Source of the DNA: an uncultured Prevotella sp. | GTDB taxonomy: Bacteria > Bacteroidota > Bacteroidia > Bacteroidales > Bacteroidaceae | Reading direction: 5' to 3' | Assembly: GCA_945875635.1 (NCBI GenBank) | Contig: CAMCLD010000004.1 | Span: 1 to 64,000 of the forward strand | Length of the DNA: 64,000 nt | Shown here: positions 1 to 8,390 of the stretch, piece after piece | How the letters are laid out: every line of letters starts with the position of its first letter | Numbering within the stretch: the first letter of the stretch is position 1 | Translations under genes and position numbers: made by a program | The notes under the pieces: model-generated | What the model was told of the DNA's origin: nothing | Databases searched by the model: none | The model's input: only the letters and a program-made list of their open reading frames with translations

Positions 1-54
<54 letters not shown>

Positions 55-93
55 CTTTTTTTTAGTATTATAAGAAAAACATTTACATTTTCA

Positions 94-636
94 ATGAATT
101 TATATCTTAGATTTTTCAATAATGAGGCATTGGTTTATAATGCTGACGAAGCCATAGATTTTCTTTGTTCTATTCCAGAAATACAACTTACAAGGGAAAT
201 GGAGGAAGACATTCGGGAATATGCCGAAAGTGATGTCTATTTCCCCAAAAGATATAAAGTAAGGGCAAGGGTGTATTTCATCATCATTAAGACTGAAGCG
301 AAGACAATGCTTGACTTCAAGCAAAAAAAAGCACTCAGGACAAACGTGGATTCTCCAGAGAAGAGGGATTCCAACCAGGTGATGCAGCATCTGTGTTCAG
401 AATGCATGGGATGGTATGAGGGATGTCTCGATTTCAAGAGGGTAGTGCTCGTGCCATCTACAGGAAAACATGAATATAGAGATACCAAATTTGTTGTGCA
501 ATGTAAAGCCAACTCAGGTATAGACTGTTACAACAGAATCGTGGAACATCTGAAGGGTAGGGTGGACCCAAGAAGTCAGTTCCCTTCGGCAAAGGGAAAG
601 AACTTCAAGTTCAGATATCTTGGAATGTGGAAATAA
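94..636 (+). CDS. hypothetical protein, 180 aa
   Basis: I do not recognise this family. The reading frame is open from inside the tRNA, but that upstream part cannot be coding, so the first sensible start is the ATG at 94 (protein starting MNLYLRFFNN). The protein is soluble-looking, with no signal peptide or membrane segment, a charged middle (residues about 50-85) and a basic C-terminus ending in a GKNFKFRYLGMWK-like tail. It contains scattered cysteines (one CSEC) but no recognisable metal motif. It sits 40 bases after tRNA-Gly and about 100 bases before ssb, so it may be a lone gene. The composition is AT-rich. A gene beside a tRNA can be an acquired cargo gene, but no integrase or attachment repeat is visible. 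Coding status is fairly likely, function unknown. Confidence 0.6.
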   Translation: MNLYLRFFNNEALVYNADEAIDFLCSIPEIQLTREMEEDIREYAESDVYFPKRYKVRARVYFIIIKTEAKTMLDFKQKKALRTNVDSPEKRDSNQVMQHLCSECMGWYEGCLDFKRVVLVPSTGKHEYRDTKFVVQCKANSGIDCYNRIVEHLKGRVDPRSQFPSAKGKNFKFRYLGMWK

Positions 637-660
637 ATTACACATATATAATATATTAAA

Positions 661-718
661 GTTTCGTAAGTTGCATACTTGCCAACTGTTTACGAGTTGT
701 TGTTTAGTTGACAAGTAA
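661..718 (+). repeat. dispersed intergenic repeat, copy 1
   Basis: This stretch begins GTTTCGTAAGTTGCATACTT and continues with several CAACT/AGTTG and ACAAGT words. It is an inverted-orientation, diverged copy of the element at 17116-17185 and 21307-21421, whose core is a GCAAGTT/AACTTGC hairpin ending in a GTTTC/GAAAC word. It lies in the gap before ssb, so it may be carried in the ssb transcript. Function unknown. Confidence 0.5.
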
Positions 719-736
719 TTTTAATTTCAGTCGATT

Positions 737-1138
737 ATGAATAAGGTCATGCTCATTGGCAACGTTGGTAAGAATCCTGATGTAAGATACTATGATAAAG
801 ACCAATGTGTAGCACAGGTGTCTCTTGCAACAACCGAAAGAGGATATACTCTGCCAAACGGCACACATGTACCGGAAAGAACGGACTGGCACAACATAGT
901 GTTCTATAAAGGACTTGCTAAAACAGTTGAGAAATATGTCACTAAAGGTGACAAACTCTATGTTGAGGGAAAATTAAGATATAGATTCTATGACGACAAG
1001 AAAGGTGTAAGAAAGTCCGTTACAGAAATATATGCTGACAGCATGGAACTTCTTTCGCCCAAGAAGACTGAGGTAAAACAGGAAGAACAAATTAAGAATA
1101 GTAACGTGTCCAATGAGGATAACGTTTTGCCATTTTAA
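737..1138 (+). CDS. ssb: single-stranded DNA-binding protein
   Basis: SSB coats single-stranded DNA during replication, repair and recombination as an OB-fold tetramer. The N-terminus (MNKVMLIGNVGKNPDVRYYD) is the typical SSB beta-1/beta-2 region. It is followed by the WHNIVFYKGLA strand and YVEGKLRYRFYDDKKG, together an OB fold over residues 1-105. A short acidic linker leads to a C-terminal tip ending DNVLPF, the conserved acidic-hydrophobic peptide that recruits partner proteins. At 133 aa it is somewhat shorter than proteobacterial SSBs because of the reduced linker. The stop is 2 bases before the gldE start, so ssb, gldE and the PPTase gene look like one operon. In many relatives mutY precedes ssb; here it does not. 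Confidence 0.95.
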   Translation: MNKVMLIGNVGKNPDVRYYDKDQCVAQVSLATTERGYTLPNGTHVPERTDWHNIVFYKGLAKTVEKYVTKGDKLYVEGKLRYRFYDDKKGVRKSVTEIYADSMELLSPKKTEVKQEEQIKNSNVSNEDNVLPF

Positions 1139-1140
1139 AA

Positions 1141-2454
1141 ATGAATCCGATTATAATCAATACAACAACAGATTTTATTGAATGTCAACCTATGACAATA
1201 GGAGTGATAATAGCAATCTTCATCACTGTCTTACTCCTGTTTATCTCTGGTTTTGCCAGTGGTTCGGAAATAGCTTTCTTTAGTCTCTCGCCAAACGACA
1301 TCAACAATCTTAATCCATCAAGAAGCAGCACAGACTCAAAAATCCAACAGCTTCGAGAAAATAGTGAAAGGACATTGGCTACCATACTGATAACCAACAA
1401 CTTTGTGAATGTCACTATCATCATGCTGTGCAACTATATATTCACATCTCTGTTTGAATTCAAACAGCCATGGATTGAATTCTTGTGCATTACCGTTCTG
1501 CTTACTTTCCTGCTTCTCCTGTTTGGAGAGATTATGCCTAAAGTGTTCAGCAGTCAGGATCCTCTGCGCTTCTGCAGGAGAACAGTCAATGGAATAATGG
1601 TATGCATGAAACTGTTCTGGCCAATTGAGAATATCCTTCTTAAAAGTGGAATATTAGCTGAAAAGGTCATTAAAAAAGAGTCAAGACAACTGAGCGTTGA
1701 CGATTTAGAACAGGCTTTGGACATGACCGACAAGGAAGAACTGAAGAATGAACAGAGCATGTTGCAGGGCATAATACGATTTGGTGACGAGACAGCAAAG
1801 GAGATAATGACATCTAGACAAGACATTATAGACCTTGACATAAAATCATCTTTTAAAACAGTGCTGGAATGTATTGTTGAAAATAACTACTCGAGAATAC
1901 CTATTTATGACGGTAATGAGGACAACATAAGGGGTGTGCTTTATATAAAGGACCTGTTGCCACACTTGTCAAAGCCTGCAACATTCAGATGGCAGAGTCT
2001 TATCAGACCTCCGTATTTCGTACCTGAAACAAAGAAAATTGATGACCTGCTTCGTGAATTCCAAAAAGACAAGGTGCATATAGCTATTGTTGTTGACGAA
2101 TTTGGTGGTACAAGTGGACTTGTAACACTTGAGGATATACTTGAAGAGATTGTTGGAGAAATACACGATGAATTTGATGAGGAGGAAAGGAATTACACAA
2201 AGATTAATTACAACACCTTTATCTTCGAGGGAAAGACGTTGCTAAGTGATTTCTGCAAGATTCTCAATATTGATGATGATGAGTTTGCTGAAGTTGAAGG
2301 AGATGCGGATTCCATAGCGGGGCTGATACTAGAGCTTAAGGGAGATTTTCCAAGCATACATGAGAAAATTGAATACAGAAATTACGTATTTGAGATTTTC
2401 GGTATAGAAGGAAGGAGAATAAGTAAAGTCAAAGTAACGCTCAAGGACAAATAG
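1141..2454 (+). CDS. gldE: GldE-like CNNM/CorC-family membrane protein
   Basis: This is a 437-aa membrane protein of the CNNM/HlyC-CorC family, called gliding motility-associated GldE in Bacteroidetes. The order is: a DUF21/CNNM membrane domain (residues about 15-185) with hydrophobic segments near 20-45, 85-105 and 110-130; a CBS pair (about 200-320, containing SRIPIYDG and VDEFGGTSGLVTLEDILEEIVGEI); and a C-terminal CorC_HlyC transporter-associated domain (about 345-430, with GDADSIAGLILELKG). Relatives bind or export divalent cations. Members of this order do not glide, so a role in ion homeostasis or envelope function is more likely than motility. It starts 2 bases after ssb and ends 11 bases before the PPTase gene. 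Confidence 0.9.
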   Translation: MNPIIINTTTDFIECQPMTIGVIIAIFITVLLLFISGFASGSEIAFFSLSPNDINNLNPSRSSTDSKIQQLRENSERTLATILITNNFVNVTIIMLCNYIFTSLFEFKQPWIEFLCITVLLTFLLLLFGEIMPKVFSSQDPLRFCRRTVNGIMVCMKLFWPIENILLKSGILAEKVIKKESRQLSVDDLEQALDMTDKEELKNEQSMLQGIIRFGDETAKEIMTSRQDIIDLDIKSSFKTVLECIVENNYSRIPIYDGNEDNIRGVLYIKDLLPHLSKPATFRWQSLIRPPYFVPETKKIDDLLREFQKDKVHIAIVVDEFGGTSGLVTLEDILEEIVGEIHDEFDEEERNYTKINYNTFIFEGKTLLSDFCKILNIDDDEFAEVEGDADSIAGLILELKGDFPSIHEKIEYRNYVFEIFGIEGRRISKVKVTLKDK

Positions 2455-2465
2455 TTTAGATTAAA

Positions 2466-3002
2466 ATGCTCTCTGAGGTCAACATAATCAATGTGGCAGA
2501 CGACATTACACTGTCTATTGCAAAATTCAAAATTATTCCTGGAAAAAAATGTCGGGAATGTGAAAGAATTGCCGCACGAGAACTGATTAGAGCTACGCTA
2601 AGCGACTACGGCATCCAAATATGCCATAACAAACATGGAAAACCCATTATAGATAATTATAATGTGAGCATTAGCCATACGAAAGGCTATATAGCCATTA
2701 TCTTATCCAAGAAACATATCGTAGGTATTGACATAGAATATAATAGTGACAGAGTAAACAGAATAACATCCAAATACCTGCGTGACGACGAGCCTCCGAC
2801 ATCTACAGAGAACAATCTCATTATATGGTGTATAAAAGAAGCTACATACAAACTGTTCTCCGAGGATATGCTTTCGTTCAGTGAAATGAAAGTTTCGTTG
2901 GTGGATAATGAATATGCTTTGGTTACAAATTTGAAAAGAATGTCATGCCACAAAGCATATTTCAAAATTACCGATAATTATACGTTAGCATATATTTATT
3001 AG
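2466..3002 (+). CDS. 4'-phosphopantetheinyl transferase (Sfp-like)
   Basis: This enzyme moves the phosphopantetheine arm from CoA to a serine of carrier proteins such as acyl carrier protein. The signature is present: SISHTKGY, the Mg-binding GIDIE motif (residues about 94-98) and the downstream WCIKEATYK (W-x-KEA-x-x-K) motif near residues 118-126. The length of 178 aa is on the short side for Sfp-type enzymes, with compact N- and C-terminal parts. It follows gldE by 11 bases and is the last gene of the ssb operon. Whether it serves primary fatty acid synthesis or a secondary carrier cannot be decided here, since no acpS or carrier protein gene lies in the window. Confidence 0.88.
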   Translation: MLSEVNIINVADDITLSIAKFKIIPGKKCRECERIAARELIRATLSDYGIQICHNKHGKPIIDNYNVSISHTKGYIAIILSKKHIVGIDIEYNSDRVNRITSKYLRDDEPPTSTENNLIIWCIKEATYKLFSEDMLSFSEMKVSLVDNEYALVTNLKRMSCHKAYFKITDNYTLAYIY

Positions 3003-3071
3003 TTATATGCAAAGTGATAATAAATTAACATAATTTGGCATAATCGTGATTATGATAAATAATAATTATAT

Positions 3072-5102
3072 ATGAAAAGAAGCATATTACATATAGGCAA
3101 CACTGGAGCAAGAATTAGAATATTCATATTTTTGTTCATTTTGAGCTATATGTATATGTATGGAAACGATGACATTGAAAATATTGATGGATTTGACAAT
3201 TCATTATTATTGTCCAAGATAAATCAATATAGAGAAACATATATTAATGATGTATATGATACGGTAAAATATTATTCAAATGTGAATTACGATATAAATA
3301 TCAAAAGAAGAAATGCTTTGATTCACACAATGCCGTATATCCCAATAACTATAATAAAGAACAGGCAACACCATGGCAAATGCAAATATATGATGTCTGT
3401 TGATGACGGTGGAAAATATAACTTGAATATTTGTGGAAATCAGAAAGATGAATATACAAAAATGCTCGGTATATTCATCAGATATTTGAAACCAGACATA
3501 TATAATGAAACTATAATTGAAGACTACCTGCTATCCCCTTTGTATTTGTCGAACAAGAAACATTATATTTATCATAATGTAAGAAGGGACAGTATATCAG
3601 TAAAAATACAGTTTATCCCAAAAGTCAAGAATACGCAATTAGTAACTGGCTATGCAATAGTAGATTACAAATCAGGTCGTGTTCTGTGTTATGAGTTTGA
3701 AGGTGAATACGATATGAATAAATTCCACGTGCGAGTAATGATGTCTGACGGTTCCAATTCGTCTGTTCCTGAAAGTACTTATGCGGATTTATCTGTTAAG
3801 TATCTTGGAAACCATATATTATTCAAACTTAAATCAAGTAACAGTATTGTTTCAAAGAATATTGAAGCATTAGACATGAATTGTCAATCGGATGATAATC
3901 TGCAACATGAGAATGATGTTGACATTATTCATAAAGCAGACTCTGACACCATTAGTGAAGCTCGTTCAAAACGGTTTGTTTTCTTTGATTTCGTCAACAA
4001 CAATTTGGTAAATAAGATAAACACGAGTATTGGTGCTGACAATCAAGGTATTCTGCGATTGGGACCAATATTGAATCCATTGTATTTTGGTTATTCAAAC
4101 AAAAAAGGATTAGTTTACAAGTTGCGGGCAAATGTCAAATACAACTTATCTGACAACAGTAACATAAGTGCGAGGATAAGATTTGGTTATTCCTTCAGAC
4201 AGAAACAACCATATTTTAATATTCCCGTTTATTACTATTTTGACAAGAAAAACAATGGGTTCATAAATCTCGACTTTGGAAATGGCAACAGGATAACGAA
4301 CTCAACACTTCTTGAAAAAGTCAAACAAGAGAACGAGATTGATTCCATAGATTTCAACAAGATGAATCTGGACTATTTCAAGGATTTATCGGTGAAACTT
4401 GTTGCAAATTATGATTTCACTCCAGTCATTGGCCTTCAGGGAGGGTTTATCTTCCACAGACGTTCGGCTGTGGACCCATTATCGTTTGAAATGCTCGACA
4501 AACAGGCTGTTTATAAATCGTTTGCTCCACTAGTACAACTAAAGTTATCTCCATGGGGTGACAAAGGAATAATATTTACAGCCGATTATGAACATGGTTT
4601 AAACGGCATTCTTGGAAGCACGGTCAATTACAACAGATGGGAGTTTGATGCTTCATATATTCATGACTTGACTTGTGCAAGATATATTTCCGTAAAATCA
4701 GGTTTTGGCTTTTATTCATCAAAAGGGAAAGACCAGTATTTTCTGGATTATTCAAATTTTCGAGACAATAACCTTACTGGAGGTTGGAGAGATGAATGGA
4801 CCGGTGATTTCGAATTATTGGACAGGAATTGGTATAATGCATCAGATTATTATGTAAGGTTAAATAGCACATATGAATCACCGTTGTTGATTTTCTCGAG
4901 AGTTCCTATATTTGGACAGATAATAGAGACAGAGCGTCTTTATATGGGCATTATGACCGTAAGGAAGATTAATCCATACGTTGAAATGGGTTATGCATTT
5001 ACCAACAGAGTCTTTTCTCTTGGAGTATTCACAGGACTGAAGAATATGAAATTCGAAGGTGTTGGTTTCAGATTTGGTTTTGAACTCTTTGATAAATGGT
5101 AA
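3072..5102 (+). CDS. predicted outer-membrane beta-barrel protein (DUF5686-like)
   Basis: This is a 676-aa protein with an N-terminal hydrophobic stretch (residues about 13-31) that may act as a signal sequence. A mixed soluble region runs to about residue 320, then a C-terminal half of alternating amphipathic strands typical of an outer-membrane barrel (for example ISARIRFGYSFRQ and SLGVFTGLKNMKFEG), ending in an aromatic residue (FELFDKW). The C-terminal half resembles the DUF5686 family of Bacteroidetes as I remember it, including a FRDNNLTGGWRDEW-type segment; this is recognition, not a search. The coding sequence is visibly more AT-rich than its neighbours, with many ATA and AAT codons. 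It lies between the PPTase gene and mltG, and mltG has its own promoter. Substrate and role unknown. Confidence 0.7.
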   Translation: MKRSILHIGNTGARIRIFIFLFILSYMYMYGNDDIENIDGFDNSLLLSKINQYRETYINDVYDTVKYYSNVNYDINIKRRNALIHTMPYIPITIIKNRQHHGKCKYMMSVDDGGKYNLNICGNQKDEYTKMLGIFIRYLKPDIYNETIIEDYLLSPLYLSNKKHYIYHNVRRDSISVKIQFIPKVKNTQLVTGYAIVDYKSGRVLCYEFEGEYDMNKFHVRVMMSDGSNSSVPESTYADLSVKYLGNHILFKLKSSNSIVSKNIEALDMNCQSDDNLQHENDVDIIHKADSDTISEARSKRFVFFDFVNNNLVNKINTSIGADNQGILRLGPILNPLYFGYSNKKGLVYKLRANVKYNLSDNSNISARIRFGYSFRQKQPYFNIPVYYYFDKKNNGFINLDFGNGNRITNSTLLEKVKQENEIDSIDFNKMNLDYFKDLSVKLVANYDFTPVIGLQGGFIFHRRSAVDPLSFEMLDKQAVYKSFAPLVQLKLSPWGDKGIIFTADYEHGLNGILGSTVNYNRWEFDASYIHDLTCARYISVKSGFGFYSSKGKDQYFLDYSNFRDNNLTGGWRDEWTGDFELLDRNWYNASDYYVRLNSTYESPLLIFSRVPIFGQIIETERLYMGIMTVRKINPYVEMGYAFTNRVFSLGVFTGLKNMKFEGVGFRFGFELFDKW

Positions 5103-5117
5103 AAATGGAAAATTTTC

Positions 5118-5148
5118 TTTGTTATTCCAGTCATTTGCACTAACTTTG
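5118..5148 (+). promoter_or_regulatory. Bacteroidetes-type promoter for mltG
   Basis: A -33 box TTTG (5118-5121) and a -7 box TAACTTTG (5141-5148) are separated by exactly 19 bases, the canonical spacing for the Bacteroidetes primary sigma factor. It lies 34 bases before the mltG start. Confidence 0.75.
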
Positions 5149-5182
5149 CAATTTGTTATGTTAAAGACAAATAGGATAAGAA

Positions 5183-6226
5183 ATGGGCAAAACAGGTAAA
5201 AAGACAAAATGTGAAAACCGCAAATCCATGATATGGGTACTGACAGGTGTCATTTGCATTTTTTCTATATTAATCTATTATCTTTTCTTCTCATCCATGA
5301 CGGATAATGGTAAGGAAAGATTCCTTTATATAGACAATGATGACAATGCCGACTCTGTTTACATAAAGGTTGACAACCTTTCAACCAGCGTGTCATCATT
5401 TGTATTCAGAACGTTGGGAAAAGTGTCAGGTTATGACAAGAAGATTAAGGCAGGAAGATATTCCATAGGCAAACAAGGCTCGTTGCTTACGTTCAGGAAT
5501 TTTCTAAATGGTCATCAGGCAGCAGTCCATCTGACATTACCATCCCTCCGGACACCTGAAGATATAGCCAAAGCTGTCAGCAGCAAGTTGGAATTCACAA
5601 AGAAAGACTTATATGACGCATTGACAGACTCCGCCACATGTGCCAGATATGGATACAATCCCAATACGATTATGTGCATGTTCATTCCAAACACGTATGA
5701 TGTTTATTGGAATTGCAGTGTCGATGAATTCCTTTCAAGGATAAAGAGAGAGTGTGACAAGTTCTGGACTCCCGACCGCATAGCCAAGGCAAAATCTGAC
5801 AGCCTCTCCCCTATTCAGGTAAGCACAATAGCCAGCATCGTTGCTGAGGAGACAAACAACAAAGAAGAAAAGCCCATCATTGCCGGCGTATATATCAACA
5901 GGTTAAGGATAAACATGGCTCTTCAGTCCTGTCCAACAGTCAAATTCGCAATGGGACGCTTTGACCTGAAACGTCTATATACAAACATGCTGTCTTATGA
6001 CAACCCATATAACACATATAAATATAAAGGCTTGCCTCCTGGCCCTATAAGGAATCCCAATATAGACGACATTGATGCTGTGCTGAACCATGTCCGGCAT
6101 AATTATCTATACATGTGTGCAAAAGCAGATTTCAGTGGCACTCACGAGTTTGCCGAGACATACGAGGAACACAAGGCTAACTCCGAGAGATATGACAAGG
6201 AGCTTAACAAGAGAGGTATCAAATAG
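5183..6226 (+). CDS. mltG: endolytic murein transglycosylase MltG (YceG family)
   Basis: MltG cuts nascent glycan strands inside the membrane-bound peptidoglycan and helps end strand elongation. There is a single N-terminal membrane anchor (residues about 14-36) and a periplasmic YceG domain. The catalytic glutamate lies in ASIVAEETNN (around residue 219), followed by IAGVYINRLRINMALQSCPTV. The C-terminal YNTYKYKGLPPGPIRNP segment is a hallmark of the family. The length of 347 aa is normal. It is preceded by a well-formed promoter and followed by a zinc-ribbon membrane protein gene 47 bases on. Confidence 0.93.
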   Translation: MGKTGKKTKCENRKSMIWVLTGVICIFSILIYYLFFSSMTDNGKERFLYIDNDDNADSVYIKVDNLSTSVSSFVFRTLGKVSGYDKKIKAGRYSIGKQGSLLTFRNFLNGHQAAVHLTLPSLRTPEDIAKAVSSKLEFTKKDLYDALTDSATCARYGYNPNTIMCMFIPNTYDVYWNCSVDEFLSRIKRECDKFWTPDRIAKAKSDSLSPIQVSTIASIVAEETNNKEEKPIIAGVYINRLRINMALQSCPTVKFAMGRFDLKRLYTNMLSYDNPYNTYKYKGLPPGPIRNPNIDDIDAVLNHVRHNYLYMCAKADFSGTHEFAETYEEHKANSERYDKELNKRGIK

Positions 6227-6273
6227 GTGCGTATAATGCACATTGACTAATGTTGACTCTGACATAATTAAAG

Positions 6274-6807
6274 ATGAAATACAAGATAAAGTGCAAGGAA
6301 TGTGGAAAACTGTTTCATGTTGATGCGCATCCTAACGAAAAGGTTAAATGCAAATGCCCATATTGTGGTAAGGTAATGTCGTGTATCATGGCATTGCCAG
6401 TAGTGGGAGCACGCTCCATAAAACAAGTAACCTCACGCAGGATGCTTAAGGACAGCAACGGAAATCCCCTTCCTGTTGTTGAATTGTATGGTAACAATAT
6501 ACCATCCCTGTCAGAACCCAGCAATTTCAAGTCTGAAAACAGAAACGAGAAAGGAAGGGTCGCTTCTCTTAAGCGTTTCCTGTCATGGACATGGCAACAC
6601 ATATCTGTATTTTTCTCATGGTCTTCTGGAAGAATAAGGGATTTCCGTGATAAATATGACGATGCCGATATCTGGTTATTCATTGGATTCAGCCTCTTGT
6701 TTATACTCATTGTGGTATTAGGCCTATTCGTCTTTGCTGAGATAACAAAACTAATTGTCAGTGGACAATCTTGGCTTTTCAAGACATGGACAAGTATTAT
6801 ATATTAA
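6274..6807 (+). CDS. zinc-ribbon membrane protein, 177 aa
   Basis: The N-terminus is a zinc ribbon with two CxxC knuckles: CKECGKLF (residues 7-10) and CPYCGKVM (about 29-32). A basic, low-complexity linker follows, then a hydrophobic segment at about residues 130-155 that is one strong transmembrane helix, with a short amphipathic C-terminal tail. The layout resembles small MJ0042/zinc-ribbon-plus-TM proteins found across Bacteroidetes, none of which I can tie to a function. It lies 47 bases after mltG, and the HAD gene starts 11 bases after its stop, so co-transcription is plausible. Confidence 0.75.
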   Translation: MKYKIKCKECGKLFHVDAHPNEKVKCKCPYCGKVMSCIMALPVVGARSIKQVTSRRMLKDSNGNPLPVVELYGNNIPSLSEPSNFKSENRNEKGRVASLKRFLSWTWQHISVFFSWSSGRIRDFRDKYDDADIWLFIGFSLLFILIVVLGLFVFAEITKLIVSGQSWLFKTWTSIIY

Positions 6808-6818
6808 ATAAAATATTG

Positions 6819-7502
6819 ATGAATACAAACAACGATAATAGAAATATATCACAAATATTTAAGAGCAGCTCCCCTACCCTAACTTTCTCGACGGCTCTCT
6901 TTGATCTTGATGGTGTGGTTTTTGACACAGAACCTTTGTACAGCGTGTTTTGGCGTGAAGAAGGTAAGAGGTATCATCCGGAGATTGAGAATTTCGAGAA
7001 TATCATAAAAGGGCAGACACTTGTTGAAATATTCAATAAATATTTCAGTGATGTACAAGACGAACATCCACATATCATAGAACGCCTTGACGCTTACGAG
7101 CGCAACATGAAGTATGATTATGTCAAAGGCTTTGAGGCTTTCCTGAAGAAACTCAAGCAAGACAACATCCATACTGCCATTGTTACGAGCAGCAACAGGC
7201 AGAAGATGGAAAGCGTTTATTTGCAGCATCCTGAAGTGCCTGAGCTTTTTGACAAGGTGTTCACGTCTGAATATTTCACAGAGAGCAAGCCATCTCCAGA
7301 CTGTTACCTTAAGGCTGCTGATTATTTCGGAGTTTCACCGTCATCATGTGTCGTGTTTGAGGACAGCATAAACGGTTTGCGAAGTGGCAGGGCATCAGGT
7401 GCTTTCGTAGTGGGTGTAGCCACCACAAATGCCAGAGAATTGATTGCTCCTTTGTCTGATATGGTGATAGACGATTTCTTAGAAGAAAACGCAACAGAAT
7501 AA
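6819..7502 (+). CDS. HAD-family phosphatase, beta-phosphoglucomutase-like
   Basis: This is a HAD-superfamily hydrolase with a helical cap of the beta-phosphoglucomutase/phosphatase type. Motif I is FDLDGVVFDTEP (nucleophile and acid aspartates about residues 24 and 26). Motif II is IVTSSNR. Motif III is the lysine of SKPSPDCY. Motif IV is FEDSINGLRSG. The frame is open from 6771, which would overlap the upstream gene, so the ATG at 6819 is preferred and gives 227 aa. The substrate is probably a small phosphosugar or nucleotide, but HAD specificity cannot be read from sequence. Its neighbours panB and an MFS transporter do not fix its role. Confidence 0.85.
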   Translation: MNTNNDNRNISQIFKSSSPTLTFSTALFDLDGVVFDTEPLYSVFWREEGKRYHPEIENFENIIKGQTLVEIFNKYFSDVQDEHPHIIERLDAYERNMKYDYVKGFEAFLKKLKQDNIHTAIVTSSNRQKMESVYLQHPEVPELFDKVFTSEYFTESKPSPDCYLKAADYFGVSPSSCVVFEDSINGLRSGRASGAFVVGVATTNARELIAPLSDMVIDDFLEENATE

Positions 7503-7550
7503 AAGCATAACGCCACATTTAAATGAATACATATTAAAGACTTTCTGATT

Positions 7551-8372
7551 ATGTCTGAATATTTATCAACAAGCAAGAAGAAAATAACCACCACTCATTT
7601 TCAGGAGATGAAAAAGTGTGGTGAGAAGATAGCCATGCTTACGGCATACGACTATACGACAGCAGGAATCATAGACGCAGCGGGAATAGACAGTATTCTC
7701 GTAGGCGACTCAGCTGCTAATGTGATGGCAGGATATGAAAACACCCTCCCCATCACTGTGGATGAAATGATTTATCATGCCAAATCAGTAGTAAGGGCTA
7801 TCAGTCATGCCCTCGTAATATGCGACATGCCATTCGGCAGCTACCAGGCTGGAACAGAAGATGCATTAAGAAATGCATGCAGAATGATGAAAGAGACGGG
7901 AGTAGATGCCTTGAAACTTGAAGGAGGGTGTGAAATTATCGATATAGTGAGGAGAATGGTGGAAATTGGCATTCCCGTGTGTGGTCACCTTGGACTGACT
8001 CCTCAGAGTGTGCATAAGTTTGGTGGATATGGACTAAGGGCTAAGGAAGAAAACGAGGCCAACAAGCTATTGATGGACGCGACAGCTCTTGATGAAGCGG
8101 GATGTTTTGCCATAGTGCTTGAGAAAGTTCCTGCTGCACTTGCTTCAGAAGTGACAAGAAACGTCAAATGTCCGACTATAGGAATAGGTGCAGGCAACGG
8201 AACAGACGGACAGGTTCTTGTATATGCCGATGCACTTGGCATGACACAAGGATTCAAGCCTAAGTTCCTTCGTCATTTCGCAAATGTTTCTGAAGTCATG
8301 ACAGCTGGTGTTGACAATTATGTAAAGGCTGTAAAAGGCTTGACATTTCCTGAAGAGAAAGAATCATATTGA
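7551..8372 (+). CDS. panB: 3-methyl-2-oxobutanoate hydroxymethyltransferase
   Basis: PanB adds a hydroxymethyl group from 5,10-methylene-THF to 2-oxoisovalerate, making ketopantoate, the first committed step of pantothenate and so CoA synthesis. The family pattern is complete: MLTAYDYTTAG, the metal- and substrate-binding DSILVGDSAANVM (Mg ligand aspartates), CDMPFGSYQ, LKLEGG, GIPVCGHLGLTPQ and GIGAGNGTDGQVLV. The length of 273 aa is normal. It lies 48 bases after the HAD gene and 18 bases before the MFS gene. panC, panD and panE are not in the window. Confidence 0.96.
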   Translation: MSEYLSTSKKKITTTHFQEMKKCGEKIAMLTAYDYTTAGIIDAAGIDSILVGDSAANVMAGYENTLPITVDEMIYHAKSVVRAISHALVICDMPFGSYQAGTEDALRNACRMMKETGVDALKLEGGCEIIDIVRRMVEIGIPVCGHLGLTPQSVHKFGGYGLRAKEENEANKLLMDATALDEAGCFAIVLEKVPAALASEVTRNVKCPTIGIGAGNGTDGQVLVYADALGMTQGFKPKFLRHFANVSEVMTAGVDNYVKAVKGLTFPEEKESY

Positions 8373-8390
8373 TAGAGAAAGCAGATAAGT

